From Bacteroidia bacterium (lineage in GTDB: Bacteria > Bacteroidota > Bacteroidia > Flavobacteriales > Flavobacteriaceae), in contig JAUIDI010000003.1 in assembly GCA_030428705.1 (NCBI GenBank), positions 434,001 through 498,000 on the forward strand: 64,000 nucleotides of DNA. The letters run 5' to 3'. Of the stretch, positions 11,601 to 19,030 are shown one piece after another. Numbering within the stretch: position 1 is the stretch's first letter; each line of letters starts with the position of its first letter. Below the pieces are notes generated by a model that saw only the letters and a list, made by a program, of their open reading frames with translations, was not told where the DNA came from and did no database searches. Position numbers and translations under genes: made by a program.

Positions 11601-11961
11601 CGCCGGAAGACCATATATTCTTACACGCTACACTGGCACTTTCGGTTATATCTTCAAACTGCCAATCACCTTTGTTCAAATACAATTTGTTATCCACGAT
11701 ATTTCCAGTGAAATAAATATCGATAAGCCCATCATTGTTAATATCACCAAGAGCGACCCCACCTCCATTATAAAAATTGCGATAGGTATATGGATTAAAA
11801 TCTTCGGTATAGACAAGCTCGTTCCGAAAATCGATACCAATATTGGTTTTAAGCTGAAAGCGTTTGGATAAGGAAGGTGTAACAACACCTTCCTTTTTCT
11901 GTGTACACGACACTACGAAAAAAACAGAAAGGACACCTATGATTGTTGTTCTCGACACCAT
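8665..11961 (-). CDS. FG-GAP/VCBS repeat lipoprotein with ASPIC/UnbV domain (copy 3)
   Basis: First of the three large paralogues in transcription order, about 1098 aa from the start chosen here. I place the start at the ATG at 11961 (MVSRTTIIGVLSVFFVVSC), which gives a standard lipoprotein signal with Cys about residue 19. An in-frame ATG at 12009 would add 16 residues and run through an intrinsic terminator. The first blades start at YNGGGVALGDINNDGLIDIY; later calcium loops include FDYDKDGDLDCYLLNN and FDMDNDGLRDIFISNGIYKD. The ASPIC/UnbV-like part has YPSRGFESS and IDWPNGTFSKEEN. It is closest to copy 2. It lies 60 nt after susD, separated from it by the terminator, so its expression is probably lower than that of susC/susD. 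Confidence 0.85.
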   Translation of the reverse strand: MVSRTTIIGVLSVFFVVSCTQKKEGVVTPSLSKRFQLKTNIGIDFRNELVYTEDFNPYTYRNFYNGGGVALGDINNDGLIDIYFTGNIVDNKLYLNKGDWQFEDITESASVACKNIWSSGATFVDINHDGLLDLYVCKSGKPGGEKRHNELFINNGTNSEGQITFTEKSKDYGLDITGLSVQAAFFDYDKDGDLDCYLLNNSIRSIGAYDLIKDQRKIPSPSGNKFLRNENGRFIDISTEAGIYTSAIGFGLGITLSDFNGDTWPDIFISNDFFERDYLYLNNQNGGFAEDAEKSFSSFSMGSMGADAADLNNDLLPDLMVTEMLPTSIERQRTKAQYESWDKYTLAVKQGYSHQFPRNVLQRNIGNNQFLEIGRFSGVSATEWSWASLIFDMDNDGLRDIFISNGIYKDLLDRDYLTYMANEEKVRNLMNTEAEVIKKLIDLMPSEPVPNIAYKNKGDFSFEDSTIDFGLDTPSFSNGSAYGDLDNDGDLDLVVNNVNMPSFVYENKTDTATSKGININFKSNSQNTMAIGAKATLFYGNGKKTVAENYPSRGFESSINHGVHFGLGSLYVIDSLLIDWPNGTFSKEENLSANRNYVFQEPEESFSKPTRRFERNDPLAQIPGLFSFKHKENTYVDFNRERLLPLMSNNEGPALALADINNDGVDDVFIGGGKNQPGNLFLSNANGFTKIEEPFANDSRSEDVDAQFFDCDADGDLDLYICSGGKAFSKYDAYLQDRLMINDGNGNLSKSSKTLPFPEPLSTSVVATEDYDKDGLIDIFVGGRFDPELYGRPVSSYLFKNNGGSEFEISEQEVLQNLGMVTDAAWADMNNDGWQDLIVVGEWMAIKILINENGILSDATESYGLAGSQGMWSSLKVVDIDSDGDMDLIGGNIGENSFYRSGVRMFIKDFDGNGSAEQIICHKFGNRYFPIVDRDELISQLPGLKNKLLFFKDYADASMVDIFGAESLKDAYIVDINSVKTTLFLNSNDKFLPQELPQEIQYSNVTALQVFDVDGDDISDIVFGGNQYLVKPQFGRLDASKGWLVMGKVDGQQNYGFEKVKSLGINGQIRNFDILHRKDKNILLTAINDNEIRFNEIQ

Positions 11962-11971
11962 TGGTAAAAGT

Positions 11972-11998
11972 AAAAAAGGGCTATCAAAAGATAACCCT
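11972..11998 (-). terminator. Intrinsic terminator between susD and the FG-GAP genes
   Basis: Read on the minus strand, a 9-bp stem (AGGGTTATC / GATAGCCCT, one G-T wobble) with a TTTT loop is followed at once by a run of six T. This is a complete Rho-independent terminator. On the plus strand the arms are 11977-11985 and 11990-11998. It sits after the susD stop (12022) and just before the start of FG-GAP copy 3 (11961). The plus strand also has TTTT after the stem, so it could work both ways. It should reduce read-through from the susC promoter. Confidence 0.85.
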
Positions 11999-12021
11999 TT
12001 TCTTGTCAAAAAGTCTATTGA

Positions 12022-13629
12022 TTAGTACCCAGGGTTTTGGGTCAGAGTACCGTTAGAAGCATCGATTTGTGGTTGGGGAATCGGGAACAACGCTTTATGG
12101 GCATCATTGTTCGTTTTCTCCCACCATGGGTCATCGAACTTGCCGAAACGGATCAAATCTTGTCTTCTGACCGCCTCTTGGAACATTTCACGGCCGCGTT
12201 CTGCCAAGAAAGTATCTTCGTTCAACGGACTCAACGGACCAAGGTTAGCCCTAGCGCGAATGGTATTGACATCGGGAGCGGCCATATTCCAGTCTCCAGC
12301 GGCCCTTGCCATCCCTTCGGCACGTATCAAGTACAGATCACCCAATCGTATGATTGGCATATCATTGTCCATTTCGTTTCGCTCAAAGAGCCTGTGGCTG
12401 AATTTGTTCAATCGCGCCCCACCTTTCCTAGAGGCATTGGGCTCCAATTCATTGATGTCTGGAGTATAATCCAATTCCAATTCACCATCGGTTGCAGCGT
12501 AATCCAAAATTGCAGAGCCACCGTAGTCCAATTGTGGGCCAACCAAGAAGTTGATTTCTTTACGTGCGTCGCCATCTTGGTACGAATTATAAAAATCCTC
12601 CAAGGCCGAATAACCGTTCCATGGTTGTGAATCAAAGTTCCAAGTAAACTGGCTCGAATAGTGCAATGACATCATGTTAAAGTTCATACCCGCGGCAGAA
12701 ACACCATCATAAGCCACCGACCAAATGATTTCAGGGCTATCTTGATTATTGGGTGCAAAAACAGTTGCGTAGCCCGTGAGGTTTTCAGGGTCTGAATCAA
12801 CGGCCGGTCTTTTTCCAGGATTGGGTTTAATACAATTGCTATCATCGCACAAAATATAGCCACCCTGATCGATAACATACGATGCGGCATCGGCAGCTTC
12901 TTGATATCTTCCGGTTCCGGTATAGACCTCCGCGTTCAGATATACCTTGGATAATATCCCTAAGGCCGCAAACAAGTTGATGCGATACGGATTTTTGTCG
13001 GTACCTAAGGCACTACCGGACAAATCCATGGAAGAAGATACAGCAGTAATTCCCAAAACGTCCAATAATTCACTTTCTACAAAGTCAAAAACCTGTTGAC
13101 GTGTTGCCTGTGGAGGGTTATCACCCGGCGAGGTAACAATTTTTACCCTACCGTATAAATCCATCAAACGATAGTAGAGATAGGCGCGCAACGCTCTGAT
13201 CTGTGCCTCTCCATTGGCATCCAAGCCCCCGGCCAAAAGATCGTTACAAGCAGCTATGGCCGTATATTGTTGGTTCCAAGCACTATCGACCGGGCCACTT
13301 GCAGGTCCGAACGTATGTCTATGCATATCGATCCATATTCCACCATCGTACCAGTCACCTCCTTTTTGAGTCACGGCCATTTCATCGGACGATACCGATT
13401 GTATCGACCAATACCCGCCATGGTTGGCATTGCCTGCATTTCGAAACTGACTATAGGCAGGTGCAAGGGCATCTCCTGGGCCAGCACCCCCACCTTCGAA
13501 GGCAGCACTAGGGATATCGGAAACGAAAGGCTCAGCGGGTGACCCCAAGAGATTTTCATCCAAATTTGTGCACGAGGAGGAAAAAAGTAGCCCCGCGCAC
13601 ATCATTATTACATTTCTAATATTTTTCAT
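12022..13629 (-). CDS. susD: SusD/RagB family glycan-binding lipoprotein
   Basis: Surface lipoprotein (535 aa) that caps the TonB-dependent SusC channel and binds the transported ligand. The signal peptide MKNIRNVIMMCAGLLFSSSC gives lipobox Cys20. The N-terminal part carries TPR-like helices (IRALRAYLYYRLMDLYGRVKIV about residues 145-165). The C-terminal RagB/SusD region includes RLGDLYLIRAEGMARAAGDWN and the usual ending with ERGREMFQEAVRRQDLIRFGKFDDPWW, then LFPIPQPQIDASNGTLTQNPGY. These features are typical of the family and the length is normal. It lies 11 nt downstream of susC, so the two are co-transcribed. Which glycan it binds cannot be read from sequence; the divergent arm with amylase and GH65 phosphorylase points to alpha-glucans, whereas the xylulokinase points to pentoses. 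Confidence 0.93.
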   Translation of the reverse strand: MKNIRNVIMMCAGLLFSSSCTNLDENLLGSPAEPFVSDIPSAAFEGGGAGPGDALAPAYSQFRNAGNANHGGYWSIQSVSSDEMAVTQKGGDWYDGGIWIDMHRHTFGPASGPVDSAWNQQYTAIAACNDLLAGGLDANGEAQIRALRAYLYYRLMDLYGRVKIVTSPGDNPPQATRQQVFDFVESELLDVLGITAVSSSMDLSGSALGTDKNPYRINLFAALGILSKVYLNAEVYTGTGRYQEAADAASYVIDQGGYILCDDSNCIKPNPGKRPAVDSDPENLTGYATVFAPNNQDSPEIIWSVAYDGVSAAGMNFNMMSLHYSSQFTWNFDSQPWNGYSALEDFYNSYQDGDARKEINFLVGPQLDYGGSAILDYAATDGELELDYTPDINELEPNASRKGGARLNKFSHRLFERNEMDNDMPIIRLGDLYLIRAEGMARAAGDWNMAAPDVNTIRARANLGPLSPLNEDTFLAERGREMFQEAVRRQDLIRFGKFDDPWWEKTNNDAHKALFPIPQPQIDASNGTLTQNPGY

Positions 13630-13640
13630 CGCTTTTTTTT

Positions 13641-16607
13641 TTAGAAGTTAATATTAAGACCCACAGCGTATGTACGTGCTGAGAAATAATTGTTTCTTCG
13701 ATCTATACCGGGCGCTAAGGGATCACTGCCCAAAGCGTTAAAGGCACCACCGGTGTTTTCGCCGATATCCACAAGCTGTGGTTCGGGATCTGCTCCAGTA
13801 TAGCCCGTAATCGTAAAGAGGTTTTGACCACTTACATTTAATCTTACACCTTTGATATACTTATTCTCGCCGATATCAAAGTTGTACCCGATGGTCAGGT
13901 TGTCCAATTTAAAGAAATCAGCTTTCTCCACATAAAGCGAGCTGAACTGGGCATTGGTAATCGAAGGGTCGGCGTATTTAGTATTTACAAAATTATAAGA
14001 ACCTTGGCTACCAACGCGAGGTTCGTAAAAAGCCCTAAAGGTATTGACCAAACTATGGCCAAAGGCACCACGGAAAAAGGCATTGACATCAAACCTGCCA
14101 ATGGTCAATTGATTGGACCAACCCAATTCAAAATCAGGGATACCATTACCTAAAATGGCAAAATCACCGTCTTCTGCCAAGGCCTGATCTTGCCCGGTAT
14201 TTAGGGTGCCATCACCATTAACATCAGCAAGAACCTGGCTGCCATCAACGACTTCACCGGTAAAAACAGGCCCCCATATCTGACCAATTTCTTCACCGAC
14301 CTTGACCCGAATCATTTCTGTTGAGTTTTGCCCAGGGGAACCTAAATTGGCCCTCATCTCCTGAGGTGTAATAAATTCTTTTAGGGTCGATTTATAGGTG
14401 GTGAAGTTCAGCCCTGTATTGTACGATAGGTTGTCTTGTTTGACTACGTCATAATTTAACGACAGTTCCAAACCTTTGGTCTGTAATTTTCCAGCATTTT
14501 GATATTGCTGGTTTGCTCCGGTAACCGATTGACTGGTTTCAATTGTCGCTAATAATATAAAGTCACTAACATCCCTAGTATAAAGATCCAATGTTCCTGA
14601 AAAACGATTGGTCGCAAATTCGATACCTAGGTTGGTCTCCGCTTTTTCCTCCCATTTCAAATCAGGATTTGGTTCAAGTGATGGAACTGCGGATAATCGT
14701 GAACCATCATCCTGATATTGTGGTTGTGAAAGTCCAAATGTCGGCGGTAATGCCCCTGTAACTCCATACCCTAATCGAACTTTAAAAAGATTCACATTGT
14801 TCAATTCCAAATACTGGTTCAAATCGACACCCACACCAACAGAAGGGAAAAGGCCCCATTTGTTACCTTCACCAAATCTTGATGAACCTTCTCTTCGTAA
14901 AGAAGCATTCACAAAAATTGCATTGTTAATAGTCGCACTGGCACGTCCGAAAAAGGCAATAATTCGGTCATTGGGCCAATTATTACTGCCGTAGTTTGCA
15001 AAACCGGCATTGTCAAGATCGGTCGACCATTCTAACGCGTTCAGGTACTGTAATTTGTTATTCGGGAAACCTCCTGCAGAAAGAAAATAGTCGAACTGGT
15101 TCTGCTGTTGCCATGAATAACCTCCGGTAAGCGAAAGATTGGTACTTTCTCCAATTGAGGTATTGTAACTGGTATATAGTTCAAACAATTTGAAGTTTCG
15201 TTCTTCGGTATATAATTGCGCAAGACCTTTCCGGGTCGGACTTGAGGCATTGCCCAAATATAAAAGTGTTGTAGGAGCATACCCTGAATTAAGGATTTTG
15301 CTGCTCTGTTGCGAAAAAAGTGCAGTAAGATCCCAAGCGTCGGTAAGGTTATATTTAAAATTGGCACTATAGGTAAATTCGTCTTTAGAGCCCTGATTGG
15401 TACCTTGTTGAACAATTGAAACTGGGTTAAAACTATCGAAAAGTCCAAGCGTCTCAAAATAACCGCCATAGGTTTCCGAATCGAACTGAAACGGAGAATC
15501 CGCTCCCAATACTGGTGCCGTTGGGTTGTACAATAGGCCATAACGTAAACCTTCGGTAAAACTAAAATTGCTATTGCGTTTGGTATACGATGCATCAAAA
15601 TCGATACGCAACTTATCGTTAAAAGTGCGCGTACTGAAATTCGCCCGGGTATTGTATTGCTTAAAGCCCGAATTGTAAAGAATGCCTTGGGCTTCCCTGA
15701 AGTTGGCCGAAACCCTAAAGTTGGAGTTGCCATCGCCACCTGAAACCGCTACATTATTGATTTTGGTGGCTGCGGTTATCGTAACAAGGTCCAACCAATC
15801 GGTTCGCGACCCTAGGTCGACCCCTCCAGCAGCTGCAAATTCATCTCCTGACATTACAGGTAATAGACGTGCTGGAGAAGCAAGTGAGAATTGCCCATTA
15901 TAATCTACACTGGTGCCGCCTGCTCCGCCAGTCTTTGTAGTTACCAAAATAACACCGCTCGAACCACGCGTACCATAAATAGCAGCTGCGGAGCCATCCT
16001 TCAAAACGTTGATACTGGCAATATCGTTAGGATCTACGTTGTTCAACGAAGCACCTACTACACCGTCAACGATGACCAAAGGCTCCGAGTTGGCCCCAAT
16101 AGTTGAGATACCTCTCAAACGTACAACAGGATCTTCGTTAGGGTTGCCCCCTTTGTTATAGATACTTAACCCGGCTACTTTACCTTGTAGTAGACTGGCC
16201 GGATCGTTTACGACCCCTTTGTTGAATTCTTCTTCACCTACAGAGGTAACGGCCGAGGTAATTTCTTTTTTGGCCTGAGATCCATATCCGACAACAACAA
16301 CTTCTTCCAATGCCTGGGCATCTTCTTGAAGTACTACATTAATTGTAGATTGTCCATTGACGGCAATTTCCTGTGTCAAAAAACCGATGTAACTAAATAC
16401 TAAAGTAGCATCAGAATCCGCATTAAGGGTAAAGTTGCCATCAAAATCCGTCTGCGTACCTGTGGTCGTACCTTTAACCAAGACACTGGCACCCGGTAGG
16501 GGTCCATTTACATCAGAAACCGTACCGGTAACCTCTTGAGCCTGAATGAATCCGAAACACAGAAATGCTCCGATTACCACCAAGCTTTTAAGCAGCTTAA
16601 TTTTCAT
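13641..16607 (-). CDS. susC: SusC/RagA family TonB-linked outer-membrane transporter
   Basis: TonB-dependent outer-membrane importer of 988 aa. After a signal peptide ending IQAQ (about residue 23) comes a carboxypeptidase-D-regulatory-like domain (EVTGTVSDVNGPLPGASVLVKG..., residues ~24-105). Next is the TonB box/plug region (EEVVVVGYGSQAKKEITSAV; plug motif IRGISTIGANSEPLVIVDGV; INVLKDGSAAAIYGTRGSSGVILVTT), then a 22-strand barrel ending in aromatic-rich strands (ARTYAVGLNINF). The length is that of the family. It is the first gene of the minus-strand unit; the 387-bp region upstream holds a LacI-type operator and a candidate promoter, so it is probably regulated by the divergent LacI-family gene. 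Confidence 0.95.
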   Translation of the reverse strand: MKIKLLKSLVVIGAFLCFGFIQAQEVTGTVSDVNGPLPGASVLVKGTTTGTQTDFDGNFTLNADSDATLVFSYIGFLTQEIAVNGQSTINVVLQEDAQALEEVVVVGYGSQAKKEITSAVTSVGEEEFNKGVVNDPASLLQGKVAGLSIYNKGGNPNEDPVVRLRGISTIGANSEPLVIVDGVVGASLNNVDPNDIASINVLKDGSAAAIYGTRGSSGVILVTTKTGGAGGTSVDYNGQFSLASPARLLPVMSGDEFAAAGGVDLGSRTDWLDLVTITAATKINNVAVSGGDGNSNFRVSANFREAQGILYNSGFKQYNTRANFSTRTFNDKLRIDFDASYTKRNSNFSFTEGLRYGLLYNPTAPVLGADSPFQFDSETYGGYFETLGLFDSFNPVSIVQQGTNQGSKDEFTYSANFKYNLTDAWDLTALFSQQSSKILNSGYAPTTLLYLGNASSPTRKGLAQLYTEERNFKLFELYTSYNTSIGESTNLSLTGGYSWQQQNQFDYFLSAGGFPNNKLQYLNALEWSTDLDNAGFANYGSNNWPNDRIIAFFGRASATINNAIFVNASLRREGSSRFGEGNKWGLFPSVGVGVDLNQYLELNNVNLFKVRLGYGVTGALPPTFGLSQPQYQDDGSRLSAVPSLEPNPDLKWEEKAETNLGIEFATNRFSGTLDLYTRDVSDFILLATIETSQSVTGANQQYQNAGKLQTKGLELSLNYDVVKQDNLSYNTGLNFTTYKSTLKEFITPQEMRANLGSPGQNSTEMIRVKVGEEIGQIWGPVFTGEVVDGSQVLADVNGDGTLNTGQDQALAEDGDFAILGNGIPDFELGWSNQLTIGRFDVNAFFRGAFGHSLVNTFRAFYEPRVGSQGSYNFVNTKYADPSITNAQFSSLYVEKADFFKLDNLTIGYNFDIGENKYIKGVRLNVSGQNLFTITGYTGADPEPQLVDIGENTGGAFNALGSDPLAPGIDRRNNYFSARTYAVGLNINF

Positions 16608-16700
16608 AAAAAGTTAGTTTTAAGTTGAGTTAAATTATTTGCAAAGATGAATTTATGTAAATTTTTTGTTAAAATTCAGTTAGCCTATTATAAAGAAGTT

Positions 16701-16716
16701 ACGAAACCGTTTTCGT
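16701..16716. promoter_or_regulatory. LacI-family operator
   Basis: The 16-mer ACGAAACCGTTTTCGT is a palindrome with 7 of 8 base pairs matched around a central C|G, the shape expected for LacI/GalR-family operators. It lies 85 bp before the susC start and 279 bp before the divergent LacI-type gene. If the TATATTTG promoter is used, the site is about 100 nt inside the susC leader, which fits a repressor roadblock. Confidence 0.65.
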
Positions 16717-16818
16717 GTTGATAACTTTTTGATTTTACCACTCAGGCAAAACCAACTATTATTAATTGTTGTTTTCACAATTTTCGGTTATCGAATATAG
16801 GGAATGCATATTTTTTCA

Positions 16819-16848
16819 CAAATATATAACATTTTGTTTTTATACAGA
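16819..16848 (-). promoter_or_regulatory. Candidate susC promoter
   Basis: On the minus strand TATATTTG (16819-16826) matches the Bacteroidota -7 consensus TAnnTTTG exactly. TCTG lies 18 nt upstream (16845-16848), a 3 of 4 match to the -33 TTTG. It predicts a leader of about 200 nt that contains the LacI-type operator. Confidence 0.5.
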
Positions 16849-16994
16849 TTTTAATCATTTTTTAACAAACTGCATAGAATGTTAGAATAAAGTGTTATTT
16901 ATCCGTATTGTTACATTAAAACTTTAAATTCACCATTTAACCGGTCGATTCGGTTTGGTCGATGAGATGGTAGAAAGTGAAATCCATTTGAAAA

Positions 16995-18029
16995 TTGAAA
17001 AAAAAAATTACGCTCAAGCATATTGCCCGCGAATTGGAAGTTTCTGTTTCGACCGTATCAAAGGCGTTGAGAAATAGTGACGAGATCGGTAGGGATACCA
17101 AGGAAAAAGTTCAGGCCTTTGCTAGACTGTACAACTACAAGCCGAATAACATTGCCATTAGCCTGAAAAACAAGCAGACCAAAAATATCGGGGTAATCAT
17201 CCCGAATATTGTCCATCACTTTTTTACCACGGTTTTTAGAGGAATCGAAAAATATGCGAGCGACAAAGGATATAACGTTATCGTCTGTGTTTCCGACGAA
17301 TCTTTCGATAAGGAGGTAATCAATATGGAAATGCTTGCCAATGGCAGCGTTGACGGGTTTATTATGGCCCTATCGGGATCGACGCAACGGCAAAATGATT
17401 TCAATCATTTAAGGGAAGTTATCGAGCAGGGTATTCCGATCGTACTTTTTGACAGGGTTACGGATCAAATAAATTGTGATAAAGTAATAATCAATGACAG
17501 AGAGATTGCGCATAAGGCCGTTTCGAAAATGATCGCCCAGGGAAGACGGCATATCGCCCTTGTCACCAATGAGAATTATTTCAACGTAAGCGAAGAGCGT
17601 GCCCAAGGATATAAAGATGCATTGGTCGCCGAGGGTCTTGAACTCGACGAAAATTTGATTTTGACATTGGCATATGACGAAATAGATGAAGACTTGATCT
17701 TGGATTTTTTCAAAAGAGAGCAAATAGATGCGGCGTTGTGTGTTAATGAAATATTCGCTGTCTGTTGTATGGGAATTGCCCAAAAACTTGGCTTTAAGGT
17801 GCCAGAGGATATTGCCTTTGTCGGCTTTACCGATGGAATATTGTCCAGGCATTCGAGGCCTTCATTGACCACCGTGGCGCAACACGGGGAACAAATGGGT
17901 GAGATGGCTGCTAAAATGTTGATTGAAAAAGTTGAGAGGGAAATTAATGAAGATGATGATGAACAAGAATCGTATCAAACCAAAGTTATCGAGGCTACAA
18001 TTGTAGAACGGAATTCCACCGTTAACTGA
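16995..18029 (+). CDS. LacI/GalR family transcriptional regulator
   Basis: Sugar-responsive repressor/activator of 344 aa. The N-terminal helix-turn-helix is ITLKHIARELEVSVSTVSKALRNS (residues 5-28), with the hinge helix at YNYKPNNIAISLK. It is followed by a periplasmic-binding-protein-like sensor domain (IGVIIPNIVHHFFTTVFRGIE; VDGFIMALSG; IPIVLFDRV; DIAFVGFTDGILSRHSRPSLTTVAQHG). The start is a TTG at 16995: an in-frame TGA lies two codons upstream, and any later start would remove the DNA-binding domain. Beta-PGM follows after 20 nt, so the two form an operon. It is divergent from susC, and a LacI-type palindrome lies between them. Its effector is probably a sugar or sugar phosphate from the alpha-glucan route; this is inference from neighbours. 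Confidence 0.92.
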   Translation: MKKKITLKHIARELEVSVSTVSKALRNSDEIGRDTKEKVQAFARLYNYKPNNIAISLKNKQTKNIGVIIPNIVHHFFTTVFRGIEKYASDKGYNVIVCVSDESFDKEVINMEMLANGSVDGFIMALSGSTQRQNDFNHLREVIEQGIPIVLFDRVTDQINCDKVIINDREIAHKAVSKMIAQGRRHIALVTNENYFNVSEERAQGYKDALVAEGLELDENLILTLAYDEIDEDLILDFFKREQIDAALCVNEIFAVCCMGIAQKLGFKVPEDIAFVGFTDGILSRHSRPSLTTVAQHGEQMGEMAAKMLIEKVEREINEDDDEQESYQTKVIEATIVERNSTVN

Positions 18030-18049
18030 TCAATGATATATTTGTAAAA

Positions 18050-18721
18050 ATGAACAAAACCGGATTTATATTCGATTTAGATGGTGTAATCGTCGATACC
18101 GCCAAGTACCATTATTTAGCCTGGAAAAAATTGGCGGACGAATTGGGAATTGAATTTACGGAAGAGGATAACGAACGTTTCAAAGGGGTAAGTCGTAAAA
18201 GATGTCTCGAGATTTTATTGGAAATGGGAAATATTGATGCCTCACAACAACAGATCGATGCCTGGTTGTTCGAAAAGAACGAGGACTATCTCTCCTACAT
18301 TGACCGGATGGACGAGTCAGAAATCTTACCCGATGTACCAAAGGTGCTTGACTATCTTCAAGCGCGAAAGATTCCAATGGCTTTGGGTTCGGCAAGTAAA
18401 AATGCCAAACCCATTTTACAAAAAGTGAACTTATTGTCGTATTTTAATACGCTTGTTGACGGCAATCAGGTAACAAAGGCGAAGCCAAACCCAGAAGTGT
18501 TTTTGATCGCCGGGAAAAACTTGGGGGTCCAGCCCGAAAACTGCGTTGTTTTTGAAGATGCCTTGGCCGGAATCGAAGCGGCCAACATTGCAGGGATGAC
18601 CAGTATTGGAATTGGTGACCCTAAGGTTTTGGTTCATGCGAAATACAATTTTACCGATTTTACGGAAATCGATTTTACATTTTTAGATGCGTTGATCGAT
18701 AAGTTAAACGGGAAGGCTTGA
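18050..18721 (+). CDS. pgmB: Beta-phosphoglucomutase
   Basis: HAD-superfamily enzyme of 223 aa that converts beta-glucose 1-phosphate to glucose 6-phosphate through a phospho-aspartate intermediate. Motif I, FIFDLDGVIVDTAKYHYLAW (residues 6-25), has the nucleophile and acid/base aspartates and the TAxxHxxAW segment typical of beta-PGM. Motif II is at GSAS near residue 112, a lysine follows in TKAKPNPEVFL, and motif IV is VVFEDALAGIEAA (about residue 165). The length is right for the family. It lies between the LacI-type regulator and the GH65 phosphorylase, whose product is beta-glucose 1-phosphate, so the two enzymes act in series. Confidence 0.92.
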   Translation: MNKTGFIFDLDGVIVDTAKYHYLAWKKLADELGIEFTEEDNERFKGVSRKRCLEILLEMGNIDASQQQIDAWLFEKNEDYLSYIDRMDESEILPDVPKVLDYLQARKIPMALGSASKNAKPILQKVNLLSYFNTLVDGNQVTKAKPNPEVFLIAGKNLGVQPENCVVFEDALAGIEAANIAGMTSIGIGDPKVLVHAKYNFTDFTEIDFTFLDALIDKLNGKA

Positions 18722-19030
18722 ATGGTTTCCGGTCTCATCTTGATATCAAAATCACGAAAACATGGCTTGAGAATTAGGTAAAAAGCCAAAAAGTGATACA
18801 AGTATGCCGTCTATCGTTATTGATAGATTAGATGGATTCCTTAATACAGGAAAACAAGACCAATTTTCTCATGTTTTTACGGATAAAAGCTTCTACCAAA
18901 CTTTTTTGGTAAAAATTCCATAAAAGAACTAAGTTTAAAAATTGAATTAAGATACCTGAAATTTATCACGTTGAACCTATTAAAGTGAGAACCCGACTTT
19001 TGAACTCCAAACCTTAAACACTATTGATTT
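18722..19030 (+). other. Intergenic region with inverted repeat and possible GH65 promoter
   Basis: No gene was seen here. A perfect 7-bp hairpin TACCAAA-CTTT-TTTGGTA lies at 18894-18911; it is not followed by T on the plus strand, so it is not a clear terminator of pgmB and could be a protein-binding site. GACTTTTG at 18995-19002 with TTG 21 nt upstream is a weak match to a Bacteroidota promoter and would start the GH65 mRNA about 20 nt before the ATG. Confidence 0.35.

Larger units (their letters stand above)
16608..16994. other. 387-bp divergent regulatory region between susC and lacI
   Basis: This AT-rich gap contains no gene I can support. It holds a LacI-type palindrome (16701-16716), a candidate susC promoter (16819-16826 with upstream element), a weaker -7-like CATCTTTG on the minus strand at 16642-16649, and an inverted repeat AATTGT-N7-ACAATT at 16764-16782. 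No convincing promoter for the plus-strand regulator gene was found; the best near-match is TCCATTTG at 16983-16990. Confidence 0.6.

Noticed and set aside
12037-12630. 197-codon frame antisense to susD
   Set aside because: The minus strand encodes typical SusD motifs here; the plus frame has no start context and no family features.
15041-15739. 232-codon frame in another phase of susC
   Set aside because: The SusC frame is continuous from 16607 to 13641 with normal family length, so this is a shadow.
16939-16955. Second LacI-type site (AACCG-N7-CGGTT) before the regulator gene
   Set aside because: Only five paired bases with a 7-nt centre and no central CG, so too weak to call.
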